NCBI RefSeq assembly: GCF_000429225.1
Contig: NZ_AUBL01000048.1
Coordinates: 1 to 32,162, forward strand
Direction of reading: 5' to 3'
Source: Actinomyces dentalis DSM 19115
Lineage (GTDB): Bacteria; Actinomycetota; Actinomycetes; Actinomycetales; Actinomycetaceae
Length of the DNA stretch: 32,162 nucleotides
In this document: in pieces, positions 1 to 8,549 of the stretch
Numbering within the stretch: position 1 is the first letter of the stretch
Layout of the letters: each line of letters begins with the position of its first letter
Notes under the pieces: model-generated
Database searches by the model: none
Seen by the model: only the letters and a program-made list of their open reading frames with translations
Told to the model about the DNA's origin: nothing
Program-made: the position numbers and the translations under genes

Positions 1-78
1 ACATCAGTAATCCGCATTATCCCAGGAGAAGGAGCACCCTCACCCCCACCCCCGGCACCCCACGACGAAAAACCGAGG

Positions 79-138
79 TTAACCCGCGAGATCGTACCCC
101 TGGCAGACGTTCTCGCGGGTTAAGTGACGATCTCGCGG
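79..138. repeat. Overlapping, mutually exclusive inverted repeats
   Basis: TTAACCCGCGAGA at 79-91 pairs perfectly with TCTCGCGGGTTAA at 111-123 (13 bases, 19-base loop). The overlapping segment CCGCGAGATCGT at 84-95 also pairs perfectly with ACGATCTCGCGG at 127-138. The two helices share bases 84-91, so only one can form at a time. This geometry is seen in attenuators, but a plain terminator or a repeat relic is equally possible. Confidence 0.5.
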
Positions 139-394
139 ACCGGGTGATGCCCATGGCGTGCTTGGCGCGGCGACTCTCGCGGGACTCCCCTCCGACGTCC
201 CCCGGAACCGCGTCGCGGACAAGGGTCGTGACGAGGTTCGGCTCTCTGGCCGGAATCCACCCGGGGATGAGAGCGCCCACGAACGAGAACTACGACCGGA
301 AGACCCCGGTCGACCGCCCGGGGACGAGTGCGCTGGTGGCGGGACGGGGCATGCGGCTCTCGTTGTCGCGGCCGAAACTTCGCTGTCGAGGGCA

Positions 395-477
395 GACCTC
401 CGCCCGGTGAGGGCCGGACCATGCGCAATCAGTTGTGGAACGGATCCTGAGACCGACCTCCGCCCGGTGAGGGCCGG
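395..477. repeat. Pair of 23-base direct repeats, 60-base period
   Basis: The same 23 bases, beginning GACCTCCGCCCGG, occur at 395-417 and 455-477. The 37 bases between them are unrelated to the repeat. There is no third copy at the expected positions on either side. Confidence 0.6.
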
Positions 478-550
478 CAGGGTCTCGGCAAAGTTGGTGG
501 GGGGGTAGTCCGGGGTCGGGTCGGAGCGGGACGGGCCCGGCTTACGTAAT

Positions 551-622
551 GCGAGCTCAGCGCGACAGAATCCACCCCGGCTCGCGCCATGCGAGCCCGG
601 CGCGACAGAATCCACCCCGGCG
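551..622. repeat. Pair of 32-base direct repeats
   Basis: Bases 551-582 and 591-622 match at all but a few positions and share the core GCGACAGAATCCACCCCGG. Only 8 bases separate them, giving a 40-base period. A related AATCCACCCGGGG occurs at 254. This looks like a local tandem duplication in non-coding DNA. Confidence 0.6.
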
Positions 623-687
623 TGATTCGCGTGAGCCCACCTCGCACAATTCCAGCTCAGGTGACATGACGAATTCGACTCCCCCGG

Positions 688-928
688 GGGCGCCATCGGG
701 CGGGAGCGCCGCGGGTGCCGCAGGCACGGGGCGGTGGCCCCGACGTCGTCGGTGGGGGATCCCCGCCCCCGGGGGGTGCCATGCCAGTCGTGGTTCTACG
801 CGACCGCCCAGGAATGGGGGATCCCCGCCCCCGGGCGCTGCCGGGCGGGGCCCGTATCCCGGGCGCCATCGGGCGGGGCCCGTCCCTGAGGGCCGCCGCA
901 CGGGGCGGCGGCCCCGACGTCGTCGGCG
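688..928. repeat. Nested imperfect duplications
   Basis: A block of about 67 bases at 688-754 recurs imperfectly at 861-928. Both copies start with GGCGCCATCGGGCGGG and end with GGCCCCGACGTCGTCGG. Between them GGGGGATCCCCGCCCCCGGG occurs at 754-773 and 816-835, a 62-base step. Most units can fold into GC hairpins. The region lies just beyond the stop of the AEC transporter gene, so part may act as its terminator. Confidence 0.55.
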
Positions 929-973
929 CGGCAGCCCCGCGGGAACCGCCGGAAAACAGGCGATCGGGCGCGG

Positions 974-2047
974 TCAGGACAGGAGGGCGGCGGCCAGGAG
1001 GACCACGGGGACGAAGCCCGCGGTGGTCAGCAGTACGCAGTCGCGGGCCAGGGGCTTGGCCGCCCCGTAGCGGGTGGCGTACATGAAGACGTTCTGGGCG
1101 CTGGGCAGACCGGCGGTGGTGATCGGCACGAGCAGCGCCGGGCCGCGCAGGCCCAGGGCCGCCCCGAGCCCCAGGGCCAGCAGCGGGACGACGACGAGCT
1201 TCCAGGCCACCGACACCCACAGCACGGCCCCGCGCTCGCCCCGGTCCGTCGACCCCTCGGGCCCGCCCACACCGCCGTCCGATCCTCCGGCACCCGGGTC
1301 TTCGCCACCGCCCGACGACGGCCCGTCCGCGCCCGGCCCCGTCGCCCGCAGGCGCGTGACCCGGGCGACCGTCAGTCGCCGGGTTACCCGGGGGGAGGAG
1401 GCCGCCAGGCTCATACCCAGCGAGAGCATCATGAGGGTCACCGCCAGCGCCCCCAGGGTGCTGAGGCTGTTCGCGACGAGTCCGCTCGCCGCCGCCCCCG
1501 CGTCCCAGCCGGTCAGGTTGACGACCAGCCCGGCCACCACCCCGAGCAGCAGCGGGTTGCGCAGGGGCGCCGTCCACACCGCCGGGCCCGGACCCGCTCC
1601 CCGGGCGGTGGACACGTCCAGGACGGCGAAGGCCGCGGGCGAGATGACGAGCAGCTGGAGCAGCAGGATCGGGGCGATGGCGGTGGCGTCGCCCAGCAGG
1701 ACGATGAGGACCGGGATCCCCAGGTTGGCGGCGTTGACGTACCCGGCCGCCAGCGCCCCGATCGTCGACTCGGCGACGGAGCGGTGCAGCGCAAGGCGGT
1801 GGACCAGCCAGGCGCTGACAATGCCCAGGGTCTCGGCGAGCAGGCCCGCCAGGGTGGCGCGCGAGACGACGGTCGCCAGATCCGCCCCGCCGATGGTCGT
1901 CACCAGCAGCGCCGGGGTGGCGGCGTAGAAGCAGACCCCTGTCAGGATGGTGTCGGAACCGGCGGGGACGGCGCCGAAGCGGACCAGCGCCCACCCCACC
2001 GCGATGACGACGGCGAAGACGGCCAGTCCGCTGACGACCTCCCCCAC
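974..2047 (-). CDS. AEC-family transporter
   Basis: This encodes a predicted 357-residue membrane protein of the auxin efflux carrier (AEC) family, whose members export or exchange small organic anions such as malate. About ten hydrophobic segments are visible. The family-like stretches are FYAATPALLVTTIGG near the N-terminus, AGYVNAANLGIPVLI, and GLPSAQNVFMYATRYG near the C-terminus. Between the two halves is an unusual hydrophilic Gly/Ser/Asp-rich insert (roughly residues 220-260), so the protein is longer than the usual 310 or so residues. I chose the GTG at 2047 because it begins right at the first membrane segment, 5 bases after the stop of the upstream gene. An upstream in-frame start at 2215 would overlap that gene by over 160 bases. 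The substrate cannot be told from sequence. Confidence 0.85.
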   Translation of the reverse strand: MGEVVSGLAVFAVVIAVGWALVRFGAVPAGSDTILTGVCFYAATPALLVTTIGGADLATVVSRATLAGLLAETLGIVSAWLVHRLALHRSVAESTIGALAAGYVNAANLGIPVLIVLLGDATAIAPILLLQLLVISPAAFAVLDVSTARGAGPGPAVWTAPLRNPLLLGVVAGLVVNLTGWDAGAAASGLVANSLSTLGALAVTLMMLSLGMSLAASSPRVTRRLTVARVTRLRATGPGADGPSSGGGEDPGAGGSDGGVGGPEGSTDRGERGAVLWVSVAWKLVVVPLLALGLGAALGLRGPALLVPITTAGLPSAQNVFMYATRYGAAKPLARDCVLLTTAGFVPVVLLAAALLS

Positions 2048-2052
2048 GGGGC

Positions 2053-3033
2053 TCAGCCCCGGCGGGCGACCGGTTCGAGGTCCACCCAGGTGGCGGCGTG
2101 GTCGGACACGACGAGGCTGCGCACGCCCGAGCCGACGGCGCGCAGCAGCGTCCCGCCGGTCCGGCCGACGGCCTCCTGCGCGCTCACGGGCATCCCGTCC
2201 GCGCCGGTCGGCCACGGGTCGGTCAGGATGTGGTCGATGCGGCGCGCGGGCGCGCCGGACGGGTAGGTGGGGCCCTCGCCGAGATCGCGGGCGATGCCCA
2301 GGGGGGCGAGGAGCTCGGCGTGCAGGTTGAGGTCGCCGGCGAGCGCGTGCGGTCCGGGCAGGGCGGCCAGGGCCGCCCAGGCCGCGGCGAGCTGGGCAGC
2401 GGCGGTGCCGGTCCGCGTGGCGAGGTGGGTGGAGGCGACGGCGAGGCCGCCCGGCCCGCCCGTGCCGTCGACCGGGTCGATCTGGGCGGCGATCATATTG
2501 CGCATGGTGGAGGTGGACAGCGCGTAGGAGCGCGGGTCGAGGGCCCTCCCGCCGCCGCGCCGGGTCAGGACGGCGGGACCCCGCCCCAGGCGCGCCACGC
2601 GCCAGGCCCTCACGGGCAGACGGGTCAGCAGGGCGTTGCCGAAGCCGGCGGGCCCCGCCCCGAGCAGGGCGCGCAGGGGGCCCAGGACGTCGTCGGCGCG
2701 CTCGGTCAGGGCCGAGCGGCGGGGCCTGCGCCGCAGCCCGACGACGGGCCCGGCGTAGGTCGCGGCGAAGCGGTGACCGTCCCAGCCGAGCAGGTCGGCC
2801 AGGACGGCCGTCTGGTCCAGGCGGCCGGAGCGCCTCTGCCCCAGGTCGACCTCCTGGAGGGCGATGACGTCGGGGTCGATGTCGCGGATCTGGTCGGCCA
2901 GGGCGGCCAGGACCTCCCGCGCGGCCCCGGCGTCAGCGATGTCCGAGTCCGCCAGCGGCGCGGTCGCCGGATCCAGGCGGGCCCCGTCGCCGGGCCTGCC
3001 GTGCTGGAGGTTGAAGCTGAGCAGGCGGATCAT
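2053..3033 (-). CDS. Endonuclease/exonuclease/phosphatase family protein
   Basis: This 326-residue protein has the metal-dependent phosphoesterase fold shared by DNase I, ExoIII and sphingomyelinases. The motifs occur in order: SFNLQHG at the N-terminus, DVIALQEVD (catalytic Glu for metal), [22 protein letters not shown] (catalytic Asp and Asn), RRIDHILT, and [11 protein letters not shown] with the terminal SDH catalytic triad. No signal peptide is visible, so it probably acts in the cytoplasm. The ATG overlaps the msrB stop as ATGA, which implies translational coupling. The AEC transporter gene follows 5 bases later. Whether the substrate is DNA, a phospholipid or a phosphoinositide is open. 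Confidence 0.88.
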   Translation of the reverse strand: MIRLLSFNLQHGRPGDGARLDPATAPLADSDIADAGAAREVLAALADQIRDIDPDVIALQEVDLGQRRSGRLDQTAVLADLLGWDGHRFAATYAGPVVGLRRRPRRSALTERADDVLGPLRALLGAGPAGFGNALLTRLPVRAWRVARLGRGPAVLTRRGGGRALDPRSYALSTSTMRNMIAAQIDPVDGTGGPGGLAVASTHLATRTGTAAAQLAAAWAALAALPGPHALAGDLNLHAELLAPLGIARDLGEGPTYPSGAPARRIDHILTDPWPTGADGMPVSAQEAVGRTGGTLLRAVGSGVRSLVVSDHAATWVDLEPVARRG

Positions 3034-3560
3034 CTCGACTCCTCCCGGGCGGCGCCGGTCCCGCCGGTTCCATCGGGCTCGTCGGTCCCATCGGCCCCAC
3101 TGGGCCCGCCGCTTCCGCCGGTCCCGTCGCCGTCGGCCTCGAAGGTCAGGCTCACGGAGTTCATGCAGTAGCGCAGGCCGGTGGGGGTGTGCGGGGCGTC
3201 GTCGAAGACGTGCCCCAGGTGGCAGCCGCAGGCGGCGCAGCGCACCTCGGTGCGCACCATGCCGTGGGAGGTGTCGGTCAGCAGGGTCACGGCCCGCGAG
3301 TCGGCCGGGTCGTAGAAGGAGGGCCAGCCGCAGCGGGAGTCGAATTTGGCGGCGGAGCGGAACAGCTCGGCGCCGCAGCCGCGGCAGCGGTAGACGCCCT
3401 CGCGCCGCTCGTCCAGCAGCGCCCCGGTGAAGGGGCGCTCGGTGCCGGCCTCCCGCAGGACGTGGTACTCGAAGGGGTCGAGGAGGGCGCGCCACTGGGC
3501 GTCGGTGCGGGCGATCGCCTCGGGATCGAGGCGGGGGGCGTCGTCGTTGGGCTCGGTCAC
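3030..3560 (-). CDS. msrB: Peptide-methionine (R)-S-oxide reductase MsrB
   Basis: MsrB reduces the R epimer of methionine sulfoxide in oxidised proteins. From the GTG at 3560 the protein has 176 residues. The zinc-binding CxxC pairs are CRGC (Cys59, Cys62) and CAAC (Cys108, Cys111). The core GWPSFY and the catalytic Cys132 in [11 protein letters not shown] are all present. After the domain comes an unusual tail of about 35 residues, rich in Gly, Asp and Thr. The start is uncertain: another GTG lies in frame at 3611, and neither has a clear ribosome site. The stop overlaps the next gene as ATGA. An oxidative-repair enzyme fits an organism that also needs protection of an oxygen-sensitive reductase. 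Confidence 0.93.
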   Translation of the reverse strand: MTEPNDDAPRLDPEAIARTDAQWRALLDPFEYHVLREAGTERPFTGALLDERREGVYRCRGCGAELFRSAAKFDSRCGWPSFYDPADSRAVTLLTDTSHGMVRTEVRCAACGCHLGHVFDDAPHTPTGLRYCMNSVSLTFEADGDGTGGSGGPSGADGTDEPDGTGGTGAAREESR

Positions 3561-3664
3561 GGGGCCATGGTGGCCCCGCGGGGGCCGACGGCGCGAGGCG
3601 CGTTCACGCACCGGGAACGGCTCGGCGGCCCGAGCCGGAACCGGGGACCCCGGCGGCCCGAGCC

Positions 3665-3770
3665 TCAGGAGCCGGAGCCGGAAGAATCTGAGCCGGAGCC
3701 TGAGCCCGAGCCGGGACCCGAGCCGGAGCCGGAGCTAGAGCCGGAGCTCGAGCCCGAGCTAGAGCCGCGA
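3665..3770 (-). repeat. GAGCCG-type hexamer repeats coding a Ser/Gly tail
   Basis: The plus strand shows a run of near-identical GAGCCG, GAGCTC and GAGCCC hexamers over about 100 bases. On the coding strand these read as alternating Gly and Ser codons forming the C-terminus of the MscS protein. The repeat stays in frame, so length changes by slippage would only lengthen or shorten the tail. Confidence 0.75.
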
Positions 3771-5185
3771 AGCAGGAACCGGTCCCGCTCCCGGCGGGCC
3801 CGGCGCAGCAGCCGGGTGACCGACCAGACCGGTTCACCGCTCTCGGCCTGGTCCTCCTCGTCCTCCTGGTCCTCCTCGGCCTCGGCCAGGGCCTTCTCGG
3901 CCTCGGCCTGCTCGCGGCGGCGCACGATCTCCTCGGCCATCTGCGCCACCTGCTCGGGCTCGGGGTCGTGGGTGACCTCGACCTGCTCGATCTCCACGCG
4001 GGCGCGGGGCAGGGCGTAGGGGGCCTCGCGCTGCATCCAGTCGATGAGCGACTCGCGCACGAGGCACTGCAGGGCGTAGGAGTTGGACTGGTTGCCCGCG
4101 GACAGGGTGATCCTCACGGTGACGGAGGCGGCCGAGGTGGCCGAGACCACCAGCGCGGAGGTGCGCCCGTCCCACAGGTTCGTGGTGGACAGGATGCGGT
4201 CGAGCTCGGTGCGCAGTTGGGAGACGGGGACGCGCCAGTCGAGCTCGAGGGTGAGCGAGCCGGTCAGCTGGTGGCTGCGGCGCGTCCAGTTGGTGAAGGG
4301 GTTCTGGGTGAAGTAGGTCGACGGCAGAATGAGTCGGCGCTCGTCCCACAGGCGCACCACCACGTAGGTCAGGGTGATCTCCTCGATCTGGCCGTTCCAG
4401 TCCTTGACCTCGACGACGTCGTCGACCCGGATCGCGTCGGTGGCGGCGAGCTGGAGGCCGGCGAAGACGTTGCCCAGGGTGGACTGCGCCGCCAGACCGG
4501 CGACGACGGAGACCAGACCGGCCGAGGCCAGCAGGGAGGTCATGGCGAAGCGGGCGGCCGGGAAGGTCATGACCATGCCGACGATCCCGCAGATGGTGAC
4601 GATGACGACGGCGACGCGGCGCAGGATCTGGGTCTGGGTGGTCACCCGGTTGGCGCGTCCGGCGTCGCCGCCGGCCTGGGCCTTCTTGATGACCGTGGAC
4701 GCGACGGCGTACAGGAAGCGGGCGACGAGCCAGGTGAAGGCGGCGATGGCGCTCAGGAGCAGCGTGTGGCTGACTATATCGGCCCACGTGGTGCTCGTGA
4801 GGTCGATGAGGGCGACCTGCGCCCCCAGGTAGGCGCCGATCAGAGCCCCCGTGGCGTACAGGGCGTTGCGGCAGAAGCGGGCGAGCTCGGCGCAGAAGGC
4901 CTGGCGGCGCCCGACGAACCGCAGCGCCATGATGAGGATGAAGGCCACGACCACCCCCGCTGCAGCGCCTATACCCGCCCTCCAGGCCAGGGTGATCATA
5001 TTGACGGTGGTCTCGGCGACGGCCTCGACGGTCTGCTGGACGGTGGTGGTGGGCCCGTCGGAGGGCTCGGGGGTCGTGCTCGACGACGGCGTCGGAACCG
5101 GTGTCGGCGTTTCCTCGGCGGCGAGGCGGAGAACGGCGGTATGACGGGCGATGACGGGTGCGAGCACGGCGAGCGGCGCGGACAT
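3665..5185 (-). CDS. MscS-type mechanosensitive channel
   Basis: This is a small-conductance mechanosensitive channel homologue, which opens under membrane tension to release solutes during hypo-osmotic shock. From the ATG at 5185 it has about 506 residues. After a Thr/Pro-rich N-terminal segment come four to five membrane helices (about 62-88, 105-127, 137-163, 187-208). The pore helix is Gly/Ala-rich ([19 protein letters not shown]), followed by the beta domain ([20 protein letters not shown]). The C-terminal third adds a charged Glu-rich helix and ends in about 30 residues of almost pure Ser and Gly. The start is unclear: ATG 5248 and GTG 5257 are in frame, and the last forms a GTGA overlap with the kinase stop, which would suggest coupling. 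Confidence 0.87.
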   Translation of the reverse strand: MSAPLAVLAPVIARHTAVLRLAAEETPTPVPTPSSSTTPEPSDGPTTTVQQTVEAVAETTVNMITLAWRAGIGAAAGVVVAFILIMALRFVGRRQAFCAELARFCRNALYATGALIGAYLGAQVALIDLTSTTWADIVSHTLLLSAIAAFTWLVARFLYAVASTVIKKAQAGGDAGRANRVTTQTQILRRVAVVIVTICGIVGMVMTFPAARFAMTSLLASAGLVSVVAGLAAQSTLGNVFAGLQLAATDAIRVDDVVEVKDWNGQIEEITLTYVVVRLWDERRLILPSTYFTQNPFTNWTRRSHQLTGSLTLELDWRVPVSQLRTELDRILSTTNLWDGRTSALVVSATSAASVTVRITLSAGNQSNSYALQCLVRESLIDWMQREAPYALPRARVEIEQVEVTHDPEPEQVAQMAEEIVRRREQAEAEKALAEAEEDQEDEEDQAESGEPVWSVTRLLRRARRERDRFLLRGSSSGSSSGSSSGSGSGPGSGSGSGSDSSGSGS

Positions 5186-5253
5186 GGCCCAAGGGTAGGA
5201 GGAGGGGGCGCGATTCCCGGTCGGGGACTCGCCCGCCCGACCCGTCATAAGAG

Positions 5254-6204
5254 TCACGGTCCCACGGGGTTGTCATCGGGCGGAATTGCTGCAGTCCCGC
5301 GGGCCCGCCCGCCCGGCGGCGCGGGCAGCTCGAGCACGACCTCGAACTCCTCCCCCGCGAGCCCGACGGCGACCGCGCCGCCCAGGCGGGCCGCCAGCAG
5401 CTCGACGATGCTCAGCCCGAGCCCCGTCCCGGCCGGGTCGGAGGACCAGCCGCGCTCGAGGACCCGGGAGACGTCCAGCGCCCCGGGGCGGCGCACCCCG
5501 TTGCGCATGCGCAGCCGCACCCGGCCCGCGATCCCGGCCAGCTCCACGAGCAGCCGCCCCCGCCCGTGCTGGACGGCGTTGCGCACCAGGTTGGCGACGA
5601 TCCGGCGCAGGGCCCCGGGATCCGTCTCGGCGACGAGGGCGTCGGGCGCGCGGAGCTCCACCTCGAGCCCCGCCGTCTCCAGGGGCCCGGCCAGTCCCAG
5701 CAGGCACTGGACGACCTCCTCGACCAGGTCCACCCGCTCCATCCGGGCGCCGTCGGCCTCCCCGGCGTCGTCGCTCAGCCGGGCGCACTCGAAGACCTCC
5801 TCCACCAGGGCGGCCAGGCGGTCGGCGTGGCGGGCCGCCGCGCACAGGTGGTCGCGCTGGGCCGGGTCGAGGGCGGAGGCGGCGAGCATCTGCTGGTAGC
5901 CGCGCACCGCCGTCAGGGGCGTGCGCAGGTCGTGGGAGAGATCGGCGACGAGCTCGCGGTAGCGGCGCTCGTGGCGGCGCAGCCGGGCGCCGGTCCGCTC
6001 GGCCTGCGCGATCGTGGCGTTGATCTGCACCACCAGCGCCTCCACGGCTCCGTCCACCAGCTGGACGTGGACCGGCGCGTGGACGCCGGCCTCCCGGCGC
6101 CGGCGCAGCTGGTCGGCGACGGAGCGCAGCTGGCGGCGCACCAGGACCCACCGCGCGACCGCGACGACGGCCGCCGCCGCGGACACCAGCGCGACCAGCA
6201 CCAT
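5254..6204 (-). CDS. Sensor histidine kinase, single membrane segment
   Basis: This 316-residue kinase has one N-terminal hydrophobic segment (about residues 2-24) and no room for an extracellular sensor. A linker leads to the H box LSHDLRTPLTAVRGY with phospho-acceptor His91. The N box is NLVRNAVQHG (Asn209) and the G2 box GTGLGLSIV (259-267). The usual DxGxG of the G1 box is replaced by MRNGVRRPGALDVSRV, as I recall for kinases of lantibiotic-resistance systems. The start follows a GGGGGG-containing ribosome site 22 bases after the permease stop. It shares a strand and neighbourhood with a response regulator, ABC ATPase and permease, and probably phosphorylates that regulator. With no sensor domain, the signal may come from the transporter (inference). 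Confidence 0.9.
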   Translation of the reverse strand: MVLVALVSAAAAVVAVARWVLVRRQLRSVADQLRRRREAGVHAPVHVQLVDGAVEALVVQINATIAQAERTGARLRRHERRYRELVADLSHDLRTPLTAVRGYQQMLAASALDPAQRDHLCAAARHADRLAALVEEVFECARLSDDAGEADGARMERVDLVEEVVQCLLGLAGPLETAGLEVELRAPDALVAETDPGALRRIVANLVRNAVQHGRGRLLVELAGIAGRVRLRMRNGVRRPGALDVSRVLERGWSSDPAGTGLGLSIVELLAARLGGAVAVGLAGEEFEVVLELPAPPGGRARGTAAIPPDDNPVGP

Positions 6205-6226
6205 TGACGCTCGCCCCCCGACGCGC

Positions 6227-7015
6227 TCAGGCGATGTCCGCGCGCCGCAGCACCAGCAGGCCCGCCGCGGACCACAGGACGAGGAAGGCCGCCGCCACGG
6301 CCGCCCCCGCCGCCACCTGCGCCCCGGAGCTGGTCGAATCCAGCGGCAGGTCCGGCGACCACGGCGTGAACCTGAGCGCCGCCGCCCCGGCGTCGCTCCG
6401 GGCGACCATCCCCGTCAGGGCGTCGAGCAGGAAACCGCCCACCAGGCCCGTCGCGGCCACGGTCAGCGGACGCCGCGCGGCGAAGGCGACCGGCAGGCAG
6501 AAGCCCAGTCGGGCCACCGCCACCAGCGCCGAGACCAGGCACAGCCCGAGCCCGGTCAGGACCCCCGTCGCCGTGACCGGCCCCCCGCCGACGTTCGCGG
6601 CCACCCGCAGCGGCGTCGTCGACAGGAAGGCGACCAGGTCCCAGCCGGTCGCCAGGCACACGAGGGAGCCCACGACGTAGGGCAGCAGCACGACGACCAT
6701 CACCACGAGCGCCATGACGGTCTTGACAGCCACGAGCGCGGACCGGGAGGCCGCCAGCAGCCGGTCGTGGACGGTGCGGTTCTCCAGGTCGGAGGCCACG
6801 ACGACGCCGATGAGCATGCTCCCCAGCAGCGGCAGCGCCATGGCGTCGGAGAAGCCGGCCACCGATCCCGAGATCGACTCGTCGTAGGCGCCCACGGCGA
6901 TCAGGTGCGCGGACTCGTAGTAGCCGGCCGCCATGGCGCTCGACACCGCCAGGGCGATCCACAGGGCGCGCGAGCGCACCAGGACGTACAGGTCAGCGCG
7001 CAGCAGATTGAACAC
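6227..7015 (-). CDS. ABC-2 type permease of peptide-resistance type
   Basis: This 262-residue membrane protein has about six hydrophobic segments, as in the ABC-2 permeases of bacitracin and lantibiotic immunity exporters. It opens with FNLLRADLYVLVRSRALWIAL, an amphipathic helix leading into the first membrane segment, and contains DLENRTVHDRLLAASRS in a cytoplasmic loop. I chose the GTG at 7015 because a strong GGAGGAG ribosome site lies 6 bases before it; the in-frame codon at 7087 adds only a Pro/Arg-rich extension. It overlaps the 3' end of the ATPase gene by 23 bases, and the histidine kinase follows. It should form the membrane half of the exporter with that ATPase. Confidence 0.83.
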   Translation of the reverse strand: MFNLLRADLYVLVRSRALWIALAVSSAMAAGYYESAHLIAVGAYDESISGSVAGFSDAMALPLLGSMLIGVVVASDLENRTVHDRLLAASRSALVAVKTVMALVVMVVVLLPYVVGSLVCLATGWDLVAFLSTTPLRVAANVGGGPVTATGVLTGLGLCLVSALVAVARLGFCLPVAFAARRPLTVAATGLVGGFLLDALTGMVARSDAGAAALRFTPWSPDLPLDSTSSGAQVAAGAAVAAAFLVLWSAAGLLVLRRADIA

Positions 7016-8027
7016 GGGTCTCCTCCTCGCGGGGTTCGGAACGACTGGTGGCGGTGCGGGCGCCGCGCCGAGCCGTCTCCTGCGCACGGGGCCCGGAGCC
7101 GATGACGGCCAGGAAGTACTCCTCCAGGCTCTGGCCCTCCTCGGCGATGATGGTGGGCACCAGGTCGCGGGCGACCAGGTCGCGCACGAGCGCCTCCCGA
7201 TCCGGCGGGGGGTCGAGCAGGCGGACGGCGCCGTCGGCCATGACCCGCAGGCGCCCGGCGCCCATCTCCTCCAGGGCCCGCACCAGGGCGGGCGCGTCCG
7301 AGCAGCGCAGGACCAGGTGGCGCGAGCAGTGCTCGACGAGCTCGTCGTGGCTCAGGGACCGGCGCAGGCGGCCGCGGTCCACGATGAGGTAGTCGGTGGC
7401 GGTCTGGTAGAGCTCGGGCAGGTTGTGACTGGAGACGAGGATGGTGGTGCCGCGCTCGCGGGCGAGGTCGACCATGAGGCGGCGCATCTCGACGACGCCG
7501 ACGGGGTCGAGGCCGTTGACCGGCTCATCGAGGATCAGCAGTTCGGGACCGGCGACCAGGGCGATGGCGATGCCCAGGCGCTGGCGCATGCCCAGGGAGA
7601 ATTCGCCCACCCGCTTGTCCCCCGCATCGGCCAGGCCGACGAGCCCGAGCAGCTCGTCCTCCAGGGTCGGCGAGGGGATGCCGCGGATAATGCGGTGCAG
7701 GTGGAGGTTGGCGCGGGCGCTCATGCGCATCTGCAGGCCGGGGGCCTCGATGAGGCAGCCCAGGCGCCGCAGGTCCTCCTGGGCCGGGCCGCGGCCGGGG
7801 CGCGCGGGGCGGCCGAAGAGCTCGATCTCGCCGCCGGTGGGCCTCACCAGGCCGCAGATCATGCGCATGAGGGTGGTCTTGCCCGCGCCGTTGCGGCCGA
7901 TGAGGCCGTAGACGCGGCCGCGCTCCAGGTGCAGGTCGAGGTTCTCGACGGCGGTCCCGCTCCTGTAGCGCTTGGTGAGGGAGCGGGTGCGCAGCACCGG
8001 GTCGGAGCGGGCGCCGGCGGGCGTCAT
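6993..8027 (-). CDS. BcrA-like ABC transporter ATPase
   Basis: This 344-residue ATP-binding subunit carries Walker A GRNGAGKTT (44-52), signature FSLGMRQRLG, Walker B LLILDEPVNGLDP and the switch His in SSHNLPEL. The SLGMxQRLG signature is typical of BcrA/lantibiotic-immunity and related ABC-2 exporters. The last 100 residues or so form the regulatory tail common in this group, then a charged extension rich in Arg and Glu. Its ATG at 8027 overlaps the stop of the upstream small gene as ATGA, and its 3' end overlaps the permease start. It should power export or membrane extraction of a toxic peptide. The substrate is inferred from gene order, not seen. Confidence 0.92.
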   Translation of the reverse strand: MTPAGARSDPVLRTRSLTKRYRSGTAVENLDLHLERGRVYGLIGRNGAGKTTLMRMICGLVRPTGGEIELFGRPARPGRGPAQEDLRRLGCLIEAPGLQMRMSARANLHLHRIIRGIPSPTLEDELLGLVGLADAGDKRVGEFSLGMRQRLGIAIALVAGPELLILDEPVNGLDPVGVVEMRRLMVDLARERGTTILVSSHNLPELYQTATDYLIVDRGRLRRSLSHDELVEHCSRHLVLRCSDAPALVRALEEMGAGRLRVMADGAVRLLDPPPDREALVRDLVARDLVPTIIAEEGQSLEEYFLAVIGSGPRAQETARRGARTATSRSEPREEETRVQSAAR

Positions 8028-8290
8028 GCCAGCTTCCAGGGGTGGAACCCGGTGCGTCCGGCGATGAGGCGGCGCGCCTGCGGCTCGACGAGATGGAGGC
8101 GCTCCCCCGGCCCTTCCACGACCACCCCCAGTTCCAGGAGGTGCCTGAGCGCGTCGGTGTGGGAGTACTTCCATCGTCGCAGCCCGAGCTGCTGCCGCGT
8201 GATCCCGGCCCCGGGTTCGGTGGCCCCGGCCGCCGTCAGACCGGCGATGATGTAGTCCTGCGCCGCGAAGGCGACTGGCGGGTAGCCCAT
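8024..8290 (-). CDS. Small winged-helix-like protein
   Basis: This 88-residue protein opens the ABC operon. I do not recognise a named family. The pattern FAAQDYIIAGLTAAG, then ITRQQLGLRRWKYSHTDAL, then LLELGVVVEGPG and RLHLVEPQARRL reads like helix, helix-turn-helix and beta wing. A GGGGAGAGG ribosome site lies 7 bases before the ATG, and the stop overlaps the ATPase start as ATGA, so all three exporter proteins are probably made in step. It may be an extra DNA-binding regulator of the operon, or a small cytoplasmic partner of the ATPase. Deciding between these needs a structure comparison. Confidence 0.7.
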   Translation of the reverse strand: MGYPPVAFAAQDYIIAGLTAAGATEPGAGITRQQLGLRRWKYSHTDALRHLLELGVVVEGPGERLHLVEPQARRLIAGRTGFHPWKLA

Positions 8291-8310
8291 TGCTCATCCT
8301 CTCCCCTATT

Positions 8311-8326
8311 CACGTCCTGGGACGTG
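8311..8326. promoter_or_regulatory. Inverted repeat upstream of the ABC operon
   Basis: CACGTCC-TG-GGACGTG is a perfect inverted repeat with 7-base arms, 21 bases before the ATG of the small winged-helix-like gene. It falls in the expected 5' leader, so it could be an operator for that small protein or an RNA hairpin near the ribosome site. Confidence 0.4.
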
Positions 8327-8358
8327 CTCGTGTTCGGGTCTCACGCTAGGGCCGCGGC

Positions 8359-8407
8359 GTTGAGGAGGGGTTGAGCGCGACAGGAGGATCGTTGAGGAAC
8401 GGTCGAG
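8359..8407 (-). promoter_or_regulatory. Likely response-regulator site: four direct repeats
   Basis: The plus strand reads GTTGAG at 8359, 8370 and 8391 and GTCGAG at 8402. Each pair is spaced exactly 11 bases, the two pairs 21 bases apart. PhoB/OmpR-family regulators bind as head-to-tail dimers to direct repeats with this 11-base pitch. The site lies between the regulator gene and the exporter operon, both on the minus strand. A possible -10 (TAGCGT, 8348-8343) puts the first pair over the -35 region, where activators usually bind. Confidence 0.5.
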
Positions 8408-8514
8408 GCCGCGGGAGACCGGCCCGGCCCGTGACCATGCTCGGACGCTCTCCGGGGCCCGCGGCCCCGGGGGCGCTGGGGCCCGCCGCCCGGTGCGCGG
8501 CCCCAGCGGGCGCA

Positions 8515-8536
8515 GCACCCGCGGCCCCGGGGGTGC
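8515..8536 (-). terminator. GC hairpin after the response regulator
   Basis: GCACCC at 8515-8520 pairs with GGGTGC at 8531-8536, within a longer GC-rich foldable stretch (8455-8545) just past the regulator stop. There is no T-run, as is common in high-GC actinobacteria. It would separate regulator transcription from the exporter operon. Confidence 0.35.
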
Positions 8537-8549
8537 GGGGACCCGGGGT

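Larger units (their letters stand above)
1..973. other. Gene-free repeat-rich region
   Basis: I see no open frame here with a convincing start, ribosome site or recognisable protein. The stretch is built of hairpins and short direct repeats: competing inverted repeats at 79-138, a 23-base repeat at 395 and 455, a 32-base imperfect repeat at 551 and 591, and a 67-base imperfect duplication (688-754 and 861-928) that surrounds another repeat pair at 752 and 814. It lies downstream of the leftward transporter gene ending at 974. What lies to the left of the window is unknown, so part of this could be a promoter region for a gene outside. Confidence 0.6.

Noticed and set aside
551-622. 32-base repeat pair as CRISPR
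   Set aside because: Only 8 bases separate the copies, too short for a spacer, and there are just two units.
657-973. Coding extension beyond the AEC gene into the repeat region
   Set aside because: The frame there is a translation of imperfect non-coding duplications. The AEC protein ends normally at 974.
3968-5899. 643-codon plus-strand frame across the MscS and kinase genes
   Set aside because: Antisense artefact of high GC. It crosses two clear genes on the other strand and resembles no protein.
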